This document shows positions 34,819 to 44,733 of a DNA stretch of 64,000 nucleotides, in pieces (position 1 is the first letter of the stretch; the number at the start of each line of letters is the position of its first letter). Under the pieces are notes generated by a model, which saw only the letters and a list, made by a program, of their open reading frames with translations, was not told where the DNA came from and did no database searches. Source of the stretch: Mycolicibacterium lacusdiani (GTDB lineage: Bacteria; Actinomycetota; Actinomycetes; Mycobacteriales; Mycobacteriaceae). The DNA is taken from NCBI RefSeq assembly GCF_021916785.1, contig NZ_JAKCFC010000004.1, positions 474,973-538,972 on the forward strand, written 5' to 3'. Position numbers and translations under genes: made by a program.

Positions 34819-35897
34819 GGCGCCACCCGATCGACCTGGACCGCCGACGGCGACTTCGGCTCACCAGTACGTGCCCGGTAGGAGGCCGCGTACACCGACG
34901 AGCGCGCGCTGAGCAGTGGGTCGTCCGAGGGCTCGATGCCGTCGGGCAGGACCAGTGGGTCGAAGTTGACGTCCCTGGCGTTGCGCGGCCCTTCGGTGAC
35001 GGCGGTGGTCAGCGTGAGGGTCCCCGCGTCGACGGCCCGCCGGTCCGCAGGCCACGGCAGCGTCGCGTCGGTCACCTGATCGGATGGTTCTCCGACGGTC
35101 AGGCGCAGCTGGTACCGCAGGGGTCCGGCGCGCATCTGCCGGACCAGTGCGTCGAACAACGCGTCGGCGCCCTCTGCCCTGGCGGGCATCGAGCCCTGCT
35201 GCGGGACGAACGCCCACCGCACCGGGGTGCGGTGACCGGCGCCGTCGACGAGGTAGAACGCGTTGAGGCTGGAGAAGGTGCTGTCTGCGAAACCCGCGGT
35301 CGGCGGGTGCTTCTTGATCAGGGCCATGGCGGCGGCGGTCTCCGGGTGCATCGAGAGGAAGCGCGCCATCGCCCCCGGATCGGGGGTGGTGGTGCCTGGG
35401 ACTGGCTTGGACGCCAGCGTGCGCTCGTAGAAGCCGCGCGGTGAATTATCTGGAAAGACGGGCAGATTCAGGGTGGCGGTTCGCCACTGGTCGCGTCCAG
35501 GCAGGTCGAACGCCAACGCGAGGCCTCGAGCCGCCGAGGGGGTGTCGGTGACGTAGGGGTTGCCGCCGGTGAGGGAGAACCGCCCGAACACCGGGGTGCG
35601 ACGAGCGGAGAGCACTGCGGCCGTAGACATCTCGCTCGCGTTGCCGGTGCCGTCGAAGTACCCGGTCACCGCGACGCCCTTGGCGTGGTTGCGGCGGAAG
35701 CCGGGGTGACTGCCGAACACGGTGCGGAAGCCGTCGAGGAACGTCTCCCGGGTGAACGCGTCGTTCCCCGCCCATCCGTTGGCATAGGCGACGGCGCCCA
35801 GGTCGATCGCAAGGAAGGCGCCCACGGCGCCGATGCCTCGGAGGATCGACCGCCGGGTCAGGTGGGTACCACGCCAGGACAGGCCATCGTCGGGCAT
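34815..35897 (-). CDS. Exported catalase-related peroxidase (SrpA-like)
   Basis: The protein is about 360 residues. A twin-arginine-like signal with a hydrophobic stretch (TRRSILRGIGAVGAFLAIDL) precedes a minimal catalase core: GFRRNHAKGVAVTGYFDG with the distal histidine, FGRFSLTGGNPYV, and LNAFYLVDGAGHRTPVRWAFVP. It is shorter than true catalases, as in SrpA/YodA-like catalase-related peroxidases. ATG 35897 (MPDDGLSW) puts the RR close to the start; ATG 35933 is the longer option. It is coupled to the b561 gene. A palindrome 81-96 bases upstream suggests MmyB-type control. Confidence 0.85.
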   Translation of the reverse strand: MPDDGLSWRGTHLTRRSILRGIGAVGAFLAIDLGAVAYANGWAGNDAFTRETFLDGFRTVFGSHPGFRRNHAKGVAVTGYFDGTGNASEMSTAAVLSARRTPVFGRFSLTGGNPYVTDTPSAARGLALAFDLPGRDQWRTATLNLPVFPDNSPRGFYERTLASKPVPGTTTPDPGAMARFLSMHPETAAAMALIKKHPPTAGFADSTFSSLNAFYLVDGAGHRTPVRWAFVPQQGSMPARAEGADALFDALVRQMRAGPLRYQLRLTVGEPSDQVTDATLPWPADRRAVDAGTLTLTTAVTEGPRNARDVNFDPLVLPDGIEPSDDPLLSARSSVYAASYRARTGEPKSPSAVQVDRVAP

Positions 35898-35977
35898 GAA
35901 TACGACTGTCGTCGCGGCGGAGGTCCGGGTCATTGGCGCTGGCGCCAGTCCGCGCGGCCGGTAGCCCTACCCGGTAC

Positions 35978-35993
35978 TACCGGCTAGCAGGTA
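35978..35993. promoter_or_regulatory. MmyB-type operator candidate, copy C (upstream of catalase-like gene)
   Basis: TACCGGCTAGCAGGTA is palindromic except for one base pair. It sits between the stop of the MmyB-type regulator gene (36000) and the catalase-like gene start. It also overlaps an 8-bp inverted repeat (GCCGGTAG 35957-35964 and CTACCGGC 35977-35984), which could terminate the regulator transcript. Confidence 0.6.
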
Positions 35994-35999
35994 TCGACG

Positions 36000-36884
36000 T
36001 CAGCCCGAGGTCGGGAGCTTCTCCGACGGCAGCGACTCCTGGCTGGCGGCCCAGGACGCCAGTAGGGCGAGACCGTCGGCGGTGGGGCTGCCCACCGGTG
36101 CGGTGTAGACGTTGAGCTGCAGACCCGGATCGCCGGGCAGTTCCATCGACTCGAAGTCGAGATCGAGTTGGCCGACGATCGGGTGGCGCAACCGTTTGCG
36201 TCCCGAGCGATGGAAGAGCACGTCCTGGGATGCCCAGCGCTGCCGAAAGAGTTCACTGCGCGTTGACATCTCGCCGATGAGGGCGATGAGTTCCTCGTCG
36301 TGCGGGTTGCGTCCGGCCTCGAGGCGGAGCATCGCCGCGGCGTCGCGGGCGATCTTGTCGTAGTCGACGAAGAACTCCTCGGCGGCCGCCGGATTCAGGT
36401 AGACGAACCGGGAGGTGTTGGCCGGACGGCGCGGGTCGGCCAGCACGGGGGAGTAGAGCGCGCGCGCAAGTTGATTCATCGCCAGCACGTCGTGGCGACC
36501 GTTGCGAATCCAGGCGGGGGCATGGGTGATGGCGTCGAGTACCTGTTGCAGGGCCGGTCGCACGGTCGCCGACGTCCTGCGTCGTCGCCGCGCGGGTTGC
36601 GGGCCAGATTCCCTGGCGAGGTGGAAGAGGTGATCGCGCTCGGCCTCGTCGAGCTGCAACGCGGCGGCGAGACCGTCGAGCACCCCGTCGGAGGCTCCGG
36701 CCAGGCTGCCCCGTTCCATCCGCACGTAGTAGTCGACCGAGACGCCGGCGAGCATCGCGACCTCCTCGCGGCGCAGGCCCTTGACCCGGCGGTTGCCCCC
36801 GTAGGCGGGCAGGCCGGCCTGTTCGGGGGCGATGCGCGCCCGCCGCGAACTGAGGAAGTCGCGGATCTCGTTGCGTAGATCCAT
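36000..36884 (-). CDS. XRE helix-turn-helix regulator of the MmyB/MltR type
   Basis: The 294-residue protein has an N-terminal XRE helix-turn-helix (VKGLRREEVAMLAGVSVDYYVRMERG, about residues 34-60) and a C-terminal PAS-like MmyB ligand-binding domain (PAWIRNGRHDVLAMNQLARALY). MmyB-type regulators in actinomycetes are often linked to oxidoreductase genes and may bind fatty-acid-like ligands. GGAGGG lies 9 bases before ATG 36884, so that start is preferred over ATG 36893. It is the natural candidate to bind the three palindromes at 31065, 34240 and 35978. An inverted repeat (36929-36943) lies in its own upstream region. Confidence 0.88.
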   Translation of the reverse strand: MDLRNEIRDFLSSRRARIAPEQAGLPAYGGNRRVKGLRREEVAMLAGVSVDYYVRMERGSLAGASDGVLDGLAAALQLDEAERDHLFHLARESGPQPARRRRRTSATVRPALQQVLDAITHAPAWIRNGRHDVLAMNQLARALYSPVLADPRRPANTSRFVYLNPAAAEEFFVDYDKIARDAAAMLRLEAGRNPHDEELIALIGEMSTRSELFRQRWASQDVLFHRSGRKRLRHPIVGQLDLDFESMELPGDPGLQLNVYTAPVGSPTADGLALLASWAASQESLPSEKLPTSG

Positions 36885-36994
36885 CGTGGCCATCCCTCCA
36901 CGGTAGGCACACCGCTCGGTGGGTGGGAGGTACTGCCGGTACCCCGCTGATCAGGCACTCCCAGGTGGCCGGAGCGCCGCCTACCGTCGTGGAC

Positions 36995-38195
<1,201 letters not shown>

Positions 38196-38281
38196 CCAAA
38201 GTGTGAGTTCCGTATGCGTTCCGAGCGTTGCGCCGATCGGCTACCTACGGTCGAGTCGAGTAACCACGAAAGGCGTGTGCC

Positions 38282-38881
38282 GTGACTGACCAAGACACCA
38301 GCTTCGAGGTGAACCGACGAACCTTCGTCGGAGCCACCGCAGTCATCGGCGGGGTGGTGGTGACGAGTTCGATGCTCGCCGGCTGCAGCGACGACGATGA
38401 CTCCTCGCCCGATGCCGCCGAGTCGTCGACGGTGCGCCTGAAGATCAATGGCGAGGACCGCGAGATCGACGTGGACAACCGCACCTCGCTGCTCGACATG
38501 TTGCGTGAGCGCGCCGGTCTGACGGGCACCAAGAAGGGGTGCGACCAGGGAGCGTGCGGCGCGTGCACGATCCTCCTCGACGGTGTCCGCGTGAACTCGT
38601 GCCTCACGCTGGCCGTGATGCACGACGGCGCCGAGGTCGAGACCATCGAGGGTCTGGAGCGCGACGGTCGGCTGCACCCGTTGCAGCAGGCGTTCATCGA
38701 CAACGACGGCTTCCAGTGCGGCTTCTGTACGCCGGGCCAGATCATGTCGGGCATCGGCTGCATCCGAGAAGGTCGCAACCGCACGCCTGAGGAAACGCGG
38801 GAGTGGATGAGCGGGAACATCTGCCGGTGCGGGGCGTACACCAACATCGTCACCGCCATCTCCGGCGTCAGGGAGGCCTGA
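38282..38881 (+). CDS. 2Fe-2S subunit of periplasmic aldehyde oxidoreductase (PaoA-like), likely Tat lipoprotein
   Basis: The 199-residue protein carries two [2Fe-2S] clusters for electron transfer from a molybdenum site: CDQGACGACTILLDG plus a later Cys, and CGFCTPGQIM plus CRCGAY. The N-terminus has a twin-arginine signal (NRRTFVGATAVIGG, RR at 12-13) followed by LAGC (Cys35) and an acidic DDDD segment. It may therefore be exported folded with its partners and lipid-anchored. E. coli PaoA has Tat but, as I recall, no lipobox. The GTG start follows AAAGG. The next two genes encode the other subunits. Confidence 0.85.
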   Translation: MTDQDTSFEVNRRTFVGATAVIGGVVVTSSMLAGCSDDDDSSPDAAESSTVRLKINGEDREIDVDNRTSLLDMLRERAGLTGTKKGCDQGACGACTILLDGVRVNSCLTLAVMHDGAEVETIEGLERDGRLHPLQQAFIDNDGFQCGFCTPGQIMSGIGCIREGRNRTPEETREWMSGNICRCGAYTNIVTAISGVREA

Positions 38882-38885
38882 GGTC

Positions 38886-39863
38886 GTGTTCCCCTTCACT
38901 TACACCAAGGCGGCCGACGAATCGGCCGCGCTGTCGGCGGGAGCGTCAGGCGCCAGGTACGTCGCGGGCGGTACGACTCTGGTCGACCTCATGCGCGAAA
39001 CGGTCGAACGGCCGGGAGCGGTCGTCGACATCAACGCCCTGCCCTACCGCGGCATCGACTTGAACCGGTCCCTGCTGCGCGTCGGATCGCTGGTGCGAAT
39101 GTCGGACCTTGCGGCCCACCAGGGCGTCCGCGAACAGTTCCCGGTGATCGTGCAGGCATTGGAACTCAGCGCTTCCGCACAACTTCGCAATATGGCATCC
39201 ATCGGCGGCAACCTGCTGCAGCGACCCCGGTGCCTCTACTTCCGGGACGTGAGCGCCGCGTGCAACCGGCGATCACCCGGGGCGGGATGCTCGGCGGTCG
39301 GGGGACGCAATCGCACCCACGCCATCCTGGGAGCGAGTGACGCCTGCGTCGCGACCCACCCGTCGGACCTCGCCGTCGCCCTCACCGCGCTCGACGCTGC
39401 CGTCGTGCTGCGTGGGTCGGACGGGGAGACCAGGATGCCCCTCGCCGACTTCTATCGGCTGCCGGGAACCACGCCCGACCGCGAGAACAACCTGCCCGCG
39501 GGAAGTTTGATCACCGCCATCGAGGTACCCGTAACCGCCGAGGCACGTCGCTCCGGGTACCTCAAGGTGCGCGACCGCGAATCCTACGAGTTCGCCTTGA
39601 CGTCAGTGGCCGTCGGCATGGACGTCCGCAACGGCGTGGTGCGTGCGGCGCGGGTCGCGGCAGGCGGGGTCGGAACGGTGCCCTGGCGGCTCCCCGCCGT
39701 CGAGCGCGCGCTGATGGGAAAGCCGGCCAACACCCGGAATTGGAGTGCCGCAGCAGCGTTGGCCGCAGAAGGCGCCCGCCCTCTGTCGGAGAACGGGTTC
39801 AAGGTGGAACTGCTCCGGCGAGCGGTCGAACGGCAATTGGCCACCGTGGCGGCACTACGATGA
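38886..39863 (+). CDS. FAD-binding subunit of aldehyde oxidoreductase (PaoB-like)
   Basis: This 325-residue subunit has the FAD motif ARYVAGGTTLVDLM and SIGGNLLQRPRCLYFRD. It has the extra cysteines of PaoB (CLYFRD, CNRRSPGAGCSAVGG, SDACVATHPSDLA), which in E. coli hold a [4Fe-4S] cluster. It accepts electrons from the 2Fe-2S subunit. The GTG is 4 bases after the PaoA-like stop. Its end overlaps the molybdenum subunit start by 4 bases, so expression is coupled. No signal peptide is present, consistent with piggyback export. Confidence 0.88.
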   Translation: MFPFTYTKAADESAALSAGASGARYVAGGTTLVDLMRETVERPGAVVDINALPYRGIDLNRSLLRVGSLVRMSDLAAHQGVREQFPVIVQALELSASAQLRNMASIGGNLLQRPRCLYFRDVSAACNRRSPGAGCSAVGGRNRTHAILGASDACVATHPSDLAVALTALDAAVVLRGSDGETRMPLADFYRLPGTTPDRENNLPAGSLITAIEVPVTAEARRSGYLKVRDRESYEFALTSVAVGMDVRNGVVRAARVAAGGVGTVPWRLPAVERALMGKPANTRNWSAAAALAAEGARPLSENGFKVELLRRAVERQLATVAALR

Positions 39864-42034
39864 CGTACCCCGCCGCGGCTCCCCGCTTCACCGGCCAACC
39901 CGTCACCCGCGTCGACGGACGGCTGAAGGTGACCGGTGCGGCGACGTACGCCGGGGACAACGGCTTCGCGGATCTGGCCCACGGGGTCCTGGTGTGCAGC
40001 ACCGTAGGCGCCGGTCGCGTGGCAGGCATCGATTCTGCTGCGGCGCAGCGATACCCGGGAGTCGTACGCGTCATCACCGACTTCGGTGGCGTGACGCTCC
40101 CGTACGACCCCGCCCAGATCGCGGCCTTCGGTCAGCCGGTCGCCGTCGTCGTCGCAGACACCCTGGAGGCCGCGGCTCACGCCGCTGGGCTTGTCGACGT
40201 GCGCTACGACGCGACCGAGCCGACGACCGACATCGACTCCCCTCGCGCGATCGCCGAGCCTGGATCGTCGGCCCGGGTCGCCGACTACGAGCGCGGTGAT
40301 GCGGACGTCGCACTGCGCGCCGCAGCAGTCGTCACCGATCTGGAGTACTCGCTCGCCCGGAACAACCACAATCCGATGGAGTTGCCCGCCACCGTCGCGC
40401 GCTGGGACGGCGACCGTTTGACGGTGTGGGACAAGACGCAGGGCATCACCTCGTCGCAGGGGGCCTATGCGAAGGCATTCGGGATGACGCCCGACCGGGT
40501 GCACGTCATCTCGCCCTTCGTCGGCGGCGCCTTCGGATCTGCCGGCAAGACCTGGCCGAACGCGCTGTTGGCTGCGTTCGCCGCTCGGCAGGTTGGACGC
40601 CCGGTGAAACTGACGTTGTCCCGCAAGCAGTTCTACAGCGTGGTCGGCTATCGCCCGGTGAGCAAGCACCGACTGGCCGTCGGAGCCGACCGCTCCGGTC
40701 GGATAGGTGCGATCGTGCACGAGGCACGCGTCGAGAATTCGCGCTACGACGGCTTCGAGGACAACGTCACCGAGGTGCCGCGGTTTCTGTACAGCTCGCC
40801 CAACATGCGGTCGGTCTACCGCTCGGTGCATCTCGACGTGAACCCGCCCACCTACATGCGTGGCCCCGGAACGACCAGCGGCGTCTTCACCATGGAGTCC
40901 GCCATGGACGACCTCGCCTTCCGGCTCGGCATGGATCCCATCGAACTGCGGCGGCGCAACGAGCCAGCTCGCGACGAATCGGAGGACCTCCCGTTCTCGA
41001 CGCGCCGGCTCACCGAATGCTTCGCCCGGGGCGCTGACGTCTTCGGCTGGTCTCGGCGGAATCCGGTGCCCCGGTCGACTCGTGAGGGCGATCTCCTCAT
41101 CGGAATGGGCACCGCTGCAGGCACTTACCACGCCCTGGCGAGTCCGTGCACCGTGTCGGTACGGATGAACCCCGATGGCAGCGCGGACGTGGCGACCGGA
41201 GCCAGCGACATGGGCCCGGGCACCTACACGTCGATGACGCAGGTGGCCGCCGATGCCCTGGGTCTGCCGATGCAACGGGTTCGGTTCTCCCTCGGCGACT
41301 CACGGATGCCGCAGGCGCCCATCCACGGCGGAAGCCAGACCATGGCCAGCGTCGGTTCCGGCGTCATGAACGCTGCCGCTATGCTCCGCGACCGGTTCGT
41401 CCGCACGGCAGTCGTCGACCCCGGTTCGCCGCTGTCCGGGCTGCGTCCCGACCAGGTCACGGTCGCAGACGGTCGCATGTACGCCACCGACGACCCGCGT
41501 CGCGGTGAGTACTACCGGGACATGTTGCGTCGCAAGGGGTGGGGACCGCTGGACGCCGAGGAGACCTGGACGCCGAACGACGCCGAACACGAACGATTCT
41601 CCATGCACGGCTACGGCGCAGTATTCGCCGAGGTCGCGGTCGACGAACGTCTCGGCACGACGAGGGTGCGGCGGATGTTCGCGGTGTACGACGCCGGACG
41701 GATCATCAACCCGATGCTTGCTCACAGTCAGGCGATCGGCGGCATGGTCGGCGGCATCGGAATGGCGTTGCTCGAGGCGACCGAACTCGACCATCGCGAC
41801 GGGCGGATCGTCAACGCGAACATGGCCGACTACCTGGTGCCGGTAAACGCCGACATCACCGCACTCGACGCCGAGTTCCTCGCGGGGGAGGATCTCGTCA
41901 CCGACCCGCTGGGGGTGAAGGGCCTCGCCGAACTCGTCTTCGTGGGCGTTCCCGCGGCGATCGCCAACGCGGTGTTCAACGCCACCGGGCGCCGTGTCAC
42001 GGACCTGCCGATCACGTTGGACAAATTGCTCTGA
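39860..42034 (+). CDS. Molybdenum-binding subunit of aldehyde oxidoreductase (PaoC-like)
   Basis: A 724-residue xanthine dehydrogenase-family large subunit. It shows VDGRLKVTGAATYAGD, the cofactor-binding VSPFVGGAFGSAGK-type loop (SPFVGGAFGSAGK), ASDMGPGTYTSMTQ, GGSQTMASVGSG, and the catalytic glutamate region GVKGLAELVFVG near the C-terminus, followed by ATGRRVTDLPITLD. It would oxidise aldehydes to acids, probably for detoxification outside the cytoplasm. The start overlaps the PaoB-like stop. The dedicated maturation protein (PaoD/XdhC) is not in the window. Confidence 0.9.
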   Translation: MTYPAAAPRFTGQPVTRVDGRLKVTGAATYAGDNGFADLAHGVLVCSTVGAGRVAGIDSAAAQRYPGVVRVITDFGGVTLPYDPAQIAAFGQPVAVVVADTLEAAAHAAGLVDVRYDATEPTTDIDSPRAIAEPGSSARVADYERGDADVALRAAAVVTDLEYSLARNNHNPMELPATVARWDGDRLTVWDKTQGITSSQGAYAKAFGMTPDRVHVISPFVGGAFGSAGKTWPNALLAAFAARQVGRPVKLTLSRKQFYSVVGYRPVSKHRLAVGADRSGRIGAIVHEARVENSRYDGFEDNVTEVPRFLYSSPNMRSVYRSVHLDVNPPTYMRGPGTTSGVFTMESAMDDLAFRLGMDPIELRRRNEPARDESEDLPFSTRRLTECFARGADVFGWSRRNPVPRSTREGDLLIGMGTAAGTYHALASPCTVSVRMNPDGSADVATGASDMGPGTYTSMTQVAADALGLPMQRVRFSLGDSRMPQAPIHGGSQTMASVGSGVMNAAAMLRDRFVRTAVVDPGSPLSGLRPDQVTVADGRMYATDDPRRGEYYRDMLRRKGWGPLDAEETWTPNDAEHERFSMHGYGAVFAEVAVDERLGTTRVRRMFAVYDAGRIINPMLAHSQAIGGMVGGIGMALLEATELDHRDGRIVNANMADYLVPVNADITALDAEFLAGEDLVTDPLGVKGLAELVFVGVPAAIANAVFNATGRRVTDLPITLDKLL

Positions 42035-42056
42035 TCGCCGGGGTATAACCTGCCCC

Positions 42057-42704
42057 ATGTCCACCGCTACGCCGCTGCTGCTGGTGCTCGACCTCGTCGG
42101 CATCTTCGCGTTCGCGCTCAACGGCGCGCTGGTGGCGGTGCGCGCCGAGCGGCTCGACGTCTTCGGCGTCGTCACGGTCGGCATGTTCACCGCGCTCGGT
42201 GGCGGGGTCATCCGAGACGTGCTGCTGGACGCACTTCCACCGGCCACGTTCGTCGACTGGCGGTATCTCGCGCTGGCAGCAGGAGGCGGGCTGATCGCGT
42301 TCGCAGTGGGTCACCTGCTCGAACGTCTCGGCCCGACCATCAACGTCCTCGACGCCATCGGGCTCAGCGTGTTCGCCGTGCTGGGTGCCTACAAGGCGCT
42401 CGATCTAGGGTTCGGTGCGCTGCAGGCGATCATCGTCGGGACGATCACCGCGGTGGGCGGCGGAACGATCCGCGACGTGATCATCGGCCGGGTCCCCACC
42501 GTGCTGCGCAGCGAGCTGTACGCCATCCCCGCCATGATCGGGGCGGGTTGTGCCGTCGCGCTGAACGCGCTGGACGTCTACGGTCTGCCCGCAACGCTGG
42601 GCGCGGCGGCAGTGTGCTTCGTCATTCGCATGGTCGGCGTTCGGTTCGACCTCAACGCCCCGCACCCGCGGCGAGCGGGCAACGGCACCGCCGACGAGCG
42701 ATGA
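42057..42704 (+). CDS. TRIC-type cation channel family protein (UPF0126/YicG-like)
   Basis: The 215-residue membrane protein has seven predicted helices in two repeats. Each repeat carries the signature of prokaryotic TRIC channels: TALGGGVIRDVLL and TAVGGGTIRDVIIG. Prokaryotic members form homotrimeric cation channels. ATG 42057 is the first start after the PaoC-like gene and lies 22 bases from its stop, so it could be part of that operon. A role in the aldehyde pathway is not evident. Confidence 0.87.
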   Translation: MSTATPLLLVLDLVGIFAFALNGALVAVRAERLDVFGVVTVGMFTALGGGVIRDVLLDALPPATFVDWRYLALAAGGGLIAFAVGHLLERLGPTINVLDAIGLSVFAVLGAYKALDLGFGALQAIIVGTITAVGGGTIRDVIIGRVPTVLRSELYAIPAMIGAGCAVALNALDVYGLPATLGAAAVCFVIRMVGVRFDLNAPHPRRAGNGTADER

Positions 42705-42727
42705 ATGGTCAGAATGACCTGCGTCGG

Positions 42728-43468
42728 TCAGGACGTGCGGTGCGGAACCCCACTCAGTAGCCCGCCATCGACCACGAATTCCGAGCCAGTGCAGTAGGAC
42801 GACTCGTCGCTCGCCAGAAACAGCACCATCGCAGAGACTTCGGCTGGGTCGGCGCCGCGACCCAGTGGAATCGAGAGGAAGTCCTCGGGGATGCCCGCGG
42901 TCATCGGCGTGCGGATGAACCCGGGGTGTATCGAGTTCACCCGAATGTTCTGCGATGCCAATTCCAGGGCCGCTGACTTTGAGAGTCCGCGGACCGCGAA
43001 CTTGGTCGCGGTATAGCCGTGCAACCCCGGGCTGCCACGGAAGCCCTCGACGGACGACACGTTGACGATCGAGCCGCCACCCGAGGCGGCCATGGCGGTG
43101 ACGCTGGCGCGGATTCCGAGGAATGTGCCGGTCAGGTTGACGTCGAGAATGGCACGCCATTGGGCCACGTCGTACTGGTGAATGAGGTTTCCGTTGACGA
43201 TGCCCGCGTTGTTCACCAGGACCGAGAGCGAACCGTATCGGTCAACCGTTGCCTGGACCGCATTGGACCAACTGTGCTCGTCGGTCACGTCGAGGTGGAC
43301 GTAGGTGGCGTGATCGCCGATCGCTTCCGCGACGGCGGCACCCTCGTCGTCGAGTACGTCCGCGATGACGACGGCTGCGCCTTCGGCCGCCAGGACACGG
43401 GCATGCTCCGCCCCCATCCCACGCGCCCCACCAGTGATGAGGGCAACCCGCCCGTCCACTCGGCCCAC
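42728..43468 (-). CDS. SDR family oxidoreductase (hydroxysteroid dehydrogenase/FabG3-like)
   Basis: A classical 246-residue SDR: TGGARGMG (residues 12-19), LDVTD, NNAG, the catalytic serine in NVSSVEG and YTATK (Tyr, Lys), then HPGFIRTPMT. It is most like 3-alpha/20-beta-hydroxysteroid dehydrogenases such as FabG3 of M. tuberculosis. It follows the old-yellow-enzyme gene by 4 bases, so they are one operon. Combined with an Mce-like pair under the same promoter element, a role in uptake and reduction of a steroid- or terpenoid-like compound is plausible. Confidence 0.9.
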   Translation of the reverse strand: MGRVDGRVALITGGARGMGAEHARVLAAEGAAVVIADVLDDEGAAVAEAIGDHATYVHLDVTDEHSWSNAVQATVDRYGSLSVLVNNAGIVNGNLIHQYDVAQWRAILDVNLTGTFLGIRASVTAMAASGGGSIVNVSSVEGFRGSPGLHGYTATKFAVRGLSKSAALELASQNIRVNSIHPGFIRTPMTAGIPEDFLSIPLGRGADPAEVSAMVLFLASDESSYCTGSEFVVDGGLLSGVPHRTS

Positions 43469-43472
43469 GAGA

Positions 43473-44690
43473 TCAGCCTTCCTTCTCGACGTCGCGCTCG
43501 CGCAGCACGCACCGGGTGCCGTCGTAGATCGTCGCCATGCACTTCGTGCAATGCACGCAGAGTCCTTCGCGCGCCGACCCCTGCCGGAACTTCTCGACGA
43601 GCATCGGATCTCGGAGAAGCGCCCGGCCCATGGCCACGAACTCGAAGCCCTCGGCCATGGCGGTGTCGACCGTCTCCATCGTGTTCACACCGCCGAGGAG
43701 GATCAGCGGCATGGTCAATGCGTCCCGGAACTGGCGGGCCAGCGGCAGGAAGAAGGCCTCTTCGAACGGGTAAGTGCGGAACATGCGCGGGCCGACGATT
43801 CGTAGACCCAGGCCGACGATGGCCGGCTGAGAGGCGATGAACTCCGCCATCGGCACGTCGCCACGAAAGTAGTACATCGGGTTGAGCAGTGAACTGCCGC
43901 CGGTCAATTCGAGTGCGTCGAGATGACCGTCCGACTCCAGCAACCGCGCCGTCGGCAGGCTGTCGGTGAGCCAGAACCCGCCGCGAACACCGTCGTCCAT
44001 GTTGAACTTGGCGGTCACCGCGACGCCGTCACCCGCCTCCCGGCGGACGCGTTCGACCACCCGCCGGGCGAGTTCGGCTCGACGCACGGTGTCGCCGCCA
44101 AACTGATCGGTGCGCTTGTTCAGGTTGGGGCTGAAGAAGGAACTCACCAGGTACCCGTGTCCCAGGTGGACTTCGATGGCATCGAAGCCGGCCTCGACGG
44201 CGTTGCGGGCGGCCGTGCCGAAGTCGTCGATCACCTCGGTGAGCTGTGCGACGGTGGCGGCACGGACCAAACCCATTGCCGGGGCGCTGATTCGAGTCGA
44301 CGGCGCCAGGGTGGCCATTCGGTTCGATCGTGTATTGGCGACGAGGCCCGCATGCCCGATCTGCGCGCACACCAGCGTGTCCTCGGCGTGCACGGCGTCG
44401 GTGAGACGTTGCAGATCGCCGGCCCGCCGCCGGTCGAGCACCATCGTGTCGCGATGTACCCGCCCCCCGGGTGACACCGCGCAGTACGCCACCGTCGTCA
44501 TGGCTGCGCCGCCGCGCGCCACCTCGAGGTGGAAGTCGACGAGGTCGTCGGTGACCTCGCCACGGGGCATCCGGCCCTCGAAGGTCGCAGCCTTGATGAA
44601 GCGGTTCTTCAGGGTGAGCGGGCCAAGCGTCGTCGGCGTGAAAGCCGCCGAAGCGGTGTGGGCGGTCTGCACTACGGTTTGCGGTACCAT
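43473..44690 (-). CDS. NADH:flavin oxidoreductase of the old yellow enzyme family with Fe-S cysteines
   Basis: A 405-residue TIM-barrel FMN enzyme with LGPLTLKNRFIKAATFEG at the N-terminus, AQIGHAG, HLGHGYLVSSFFSP (active-site histidines) and the cluster CVHCTKCMATIYDGTRC near the C-terminus. That cysteine cluster suggests a [4Fe-4S] site, as in 2,4-dienoyl-CoA reductase-like members, though the second half of that larger enzyme is absent. It would reduce an activated double bond. The ATG is embedded in a 23-bp element identical to the one at the start of the MceB-like gene (46951). Confidence 0.87.
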   Translation of the reverse strand: MVPQTVVQTAHTASAAFTPTTLGPLTLKNRFIKAATFEGRMPRGEVTDDLVDFHLEVARGGAAMTTVAYCAVSPGGRVHRDTMVLDRRRAGDLQRLTDAVHAEDTLVCAQIGHAGLVANTRSNRMATLAPSTRISAPAMGLVRAATVAQLTEVIDDFGTAARNAVEAGFDAIEVHLGHGYLVSSFFSPNLNKRTDQFGGDTVRRAELARRVVERVRREAGDGVAVTAKFNMDDGVRGGFWLTDSLPTARLLESDGHLDALELTGGSSLLNPMYYFRGDVPMAEFIASQPAIVGLGLRIVGPRMFRTYPFEEAFFLPLARQFRDALTMPLILLGGVNTMETVDTAMAEGFEFVAMGRALLRDPMLVEKFRQGSAREGLCVHCTKCMATIYDGTRCVLRERDVEKEG

Positions 44691-44709
44691 TGGTATCGAA
44701 ATGTAGCAC
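44687..44709 (-). promoter_or_regulatory. Shared 23-bp start-site element, copy 1 (old yellow enzyme gene)
   Basis: Read on the minus strand, the element begins GTGCTACATTTCGATACC and ends in the start codon ATG plus G. It is identical over 23 bases to 46948-46970. It contains TACATT, a good mycobacterial -10 match, 9 bases before the ATG, implying a leaderless transcript. Its core TGGTA-N8-TAGCA is an imperfect inverted repeat suitable for a dimeric repressor. Confidence 0.65.
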
Positions 44710-44733
44710 GTTGGTGCGCCCGCCAGGAGGGGG

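Noticed and set aside
36929..36943. GGTACTGCCGGTACC upstream of the MmyB-type regulator as a fourth operator copy.
   Set aside because: It is a clear 5-bp inverted repeat and shares GCCGGTA with the operator candidates, but spacing and core differ from the 16-bp palindrome, so it was not counted as a copy.
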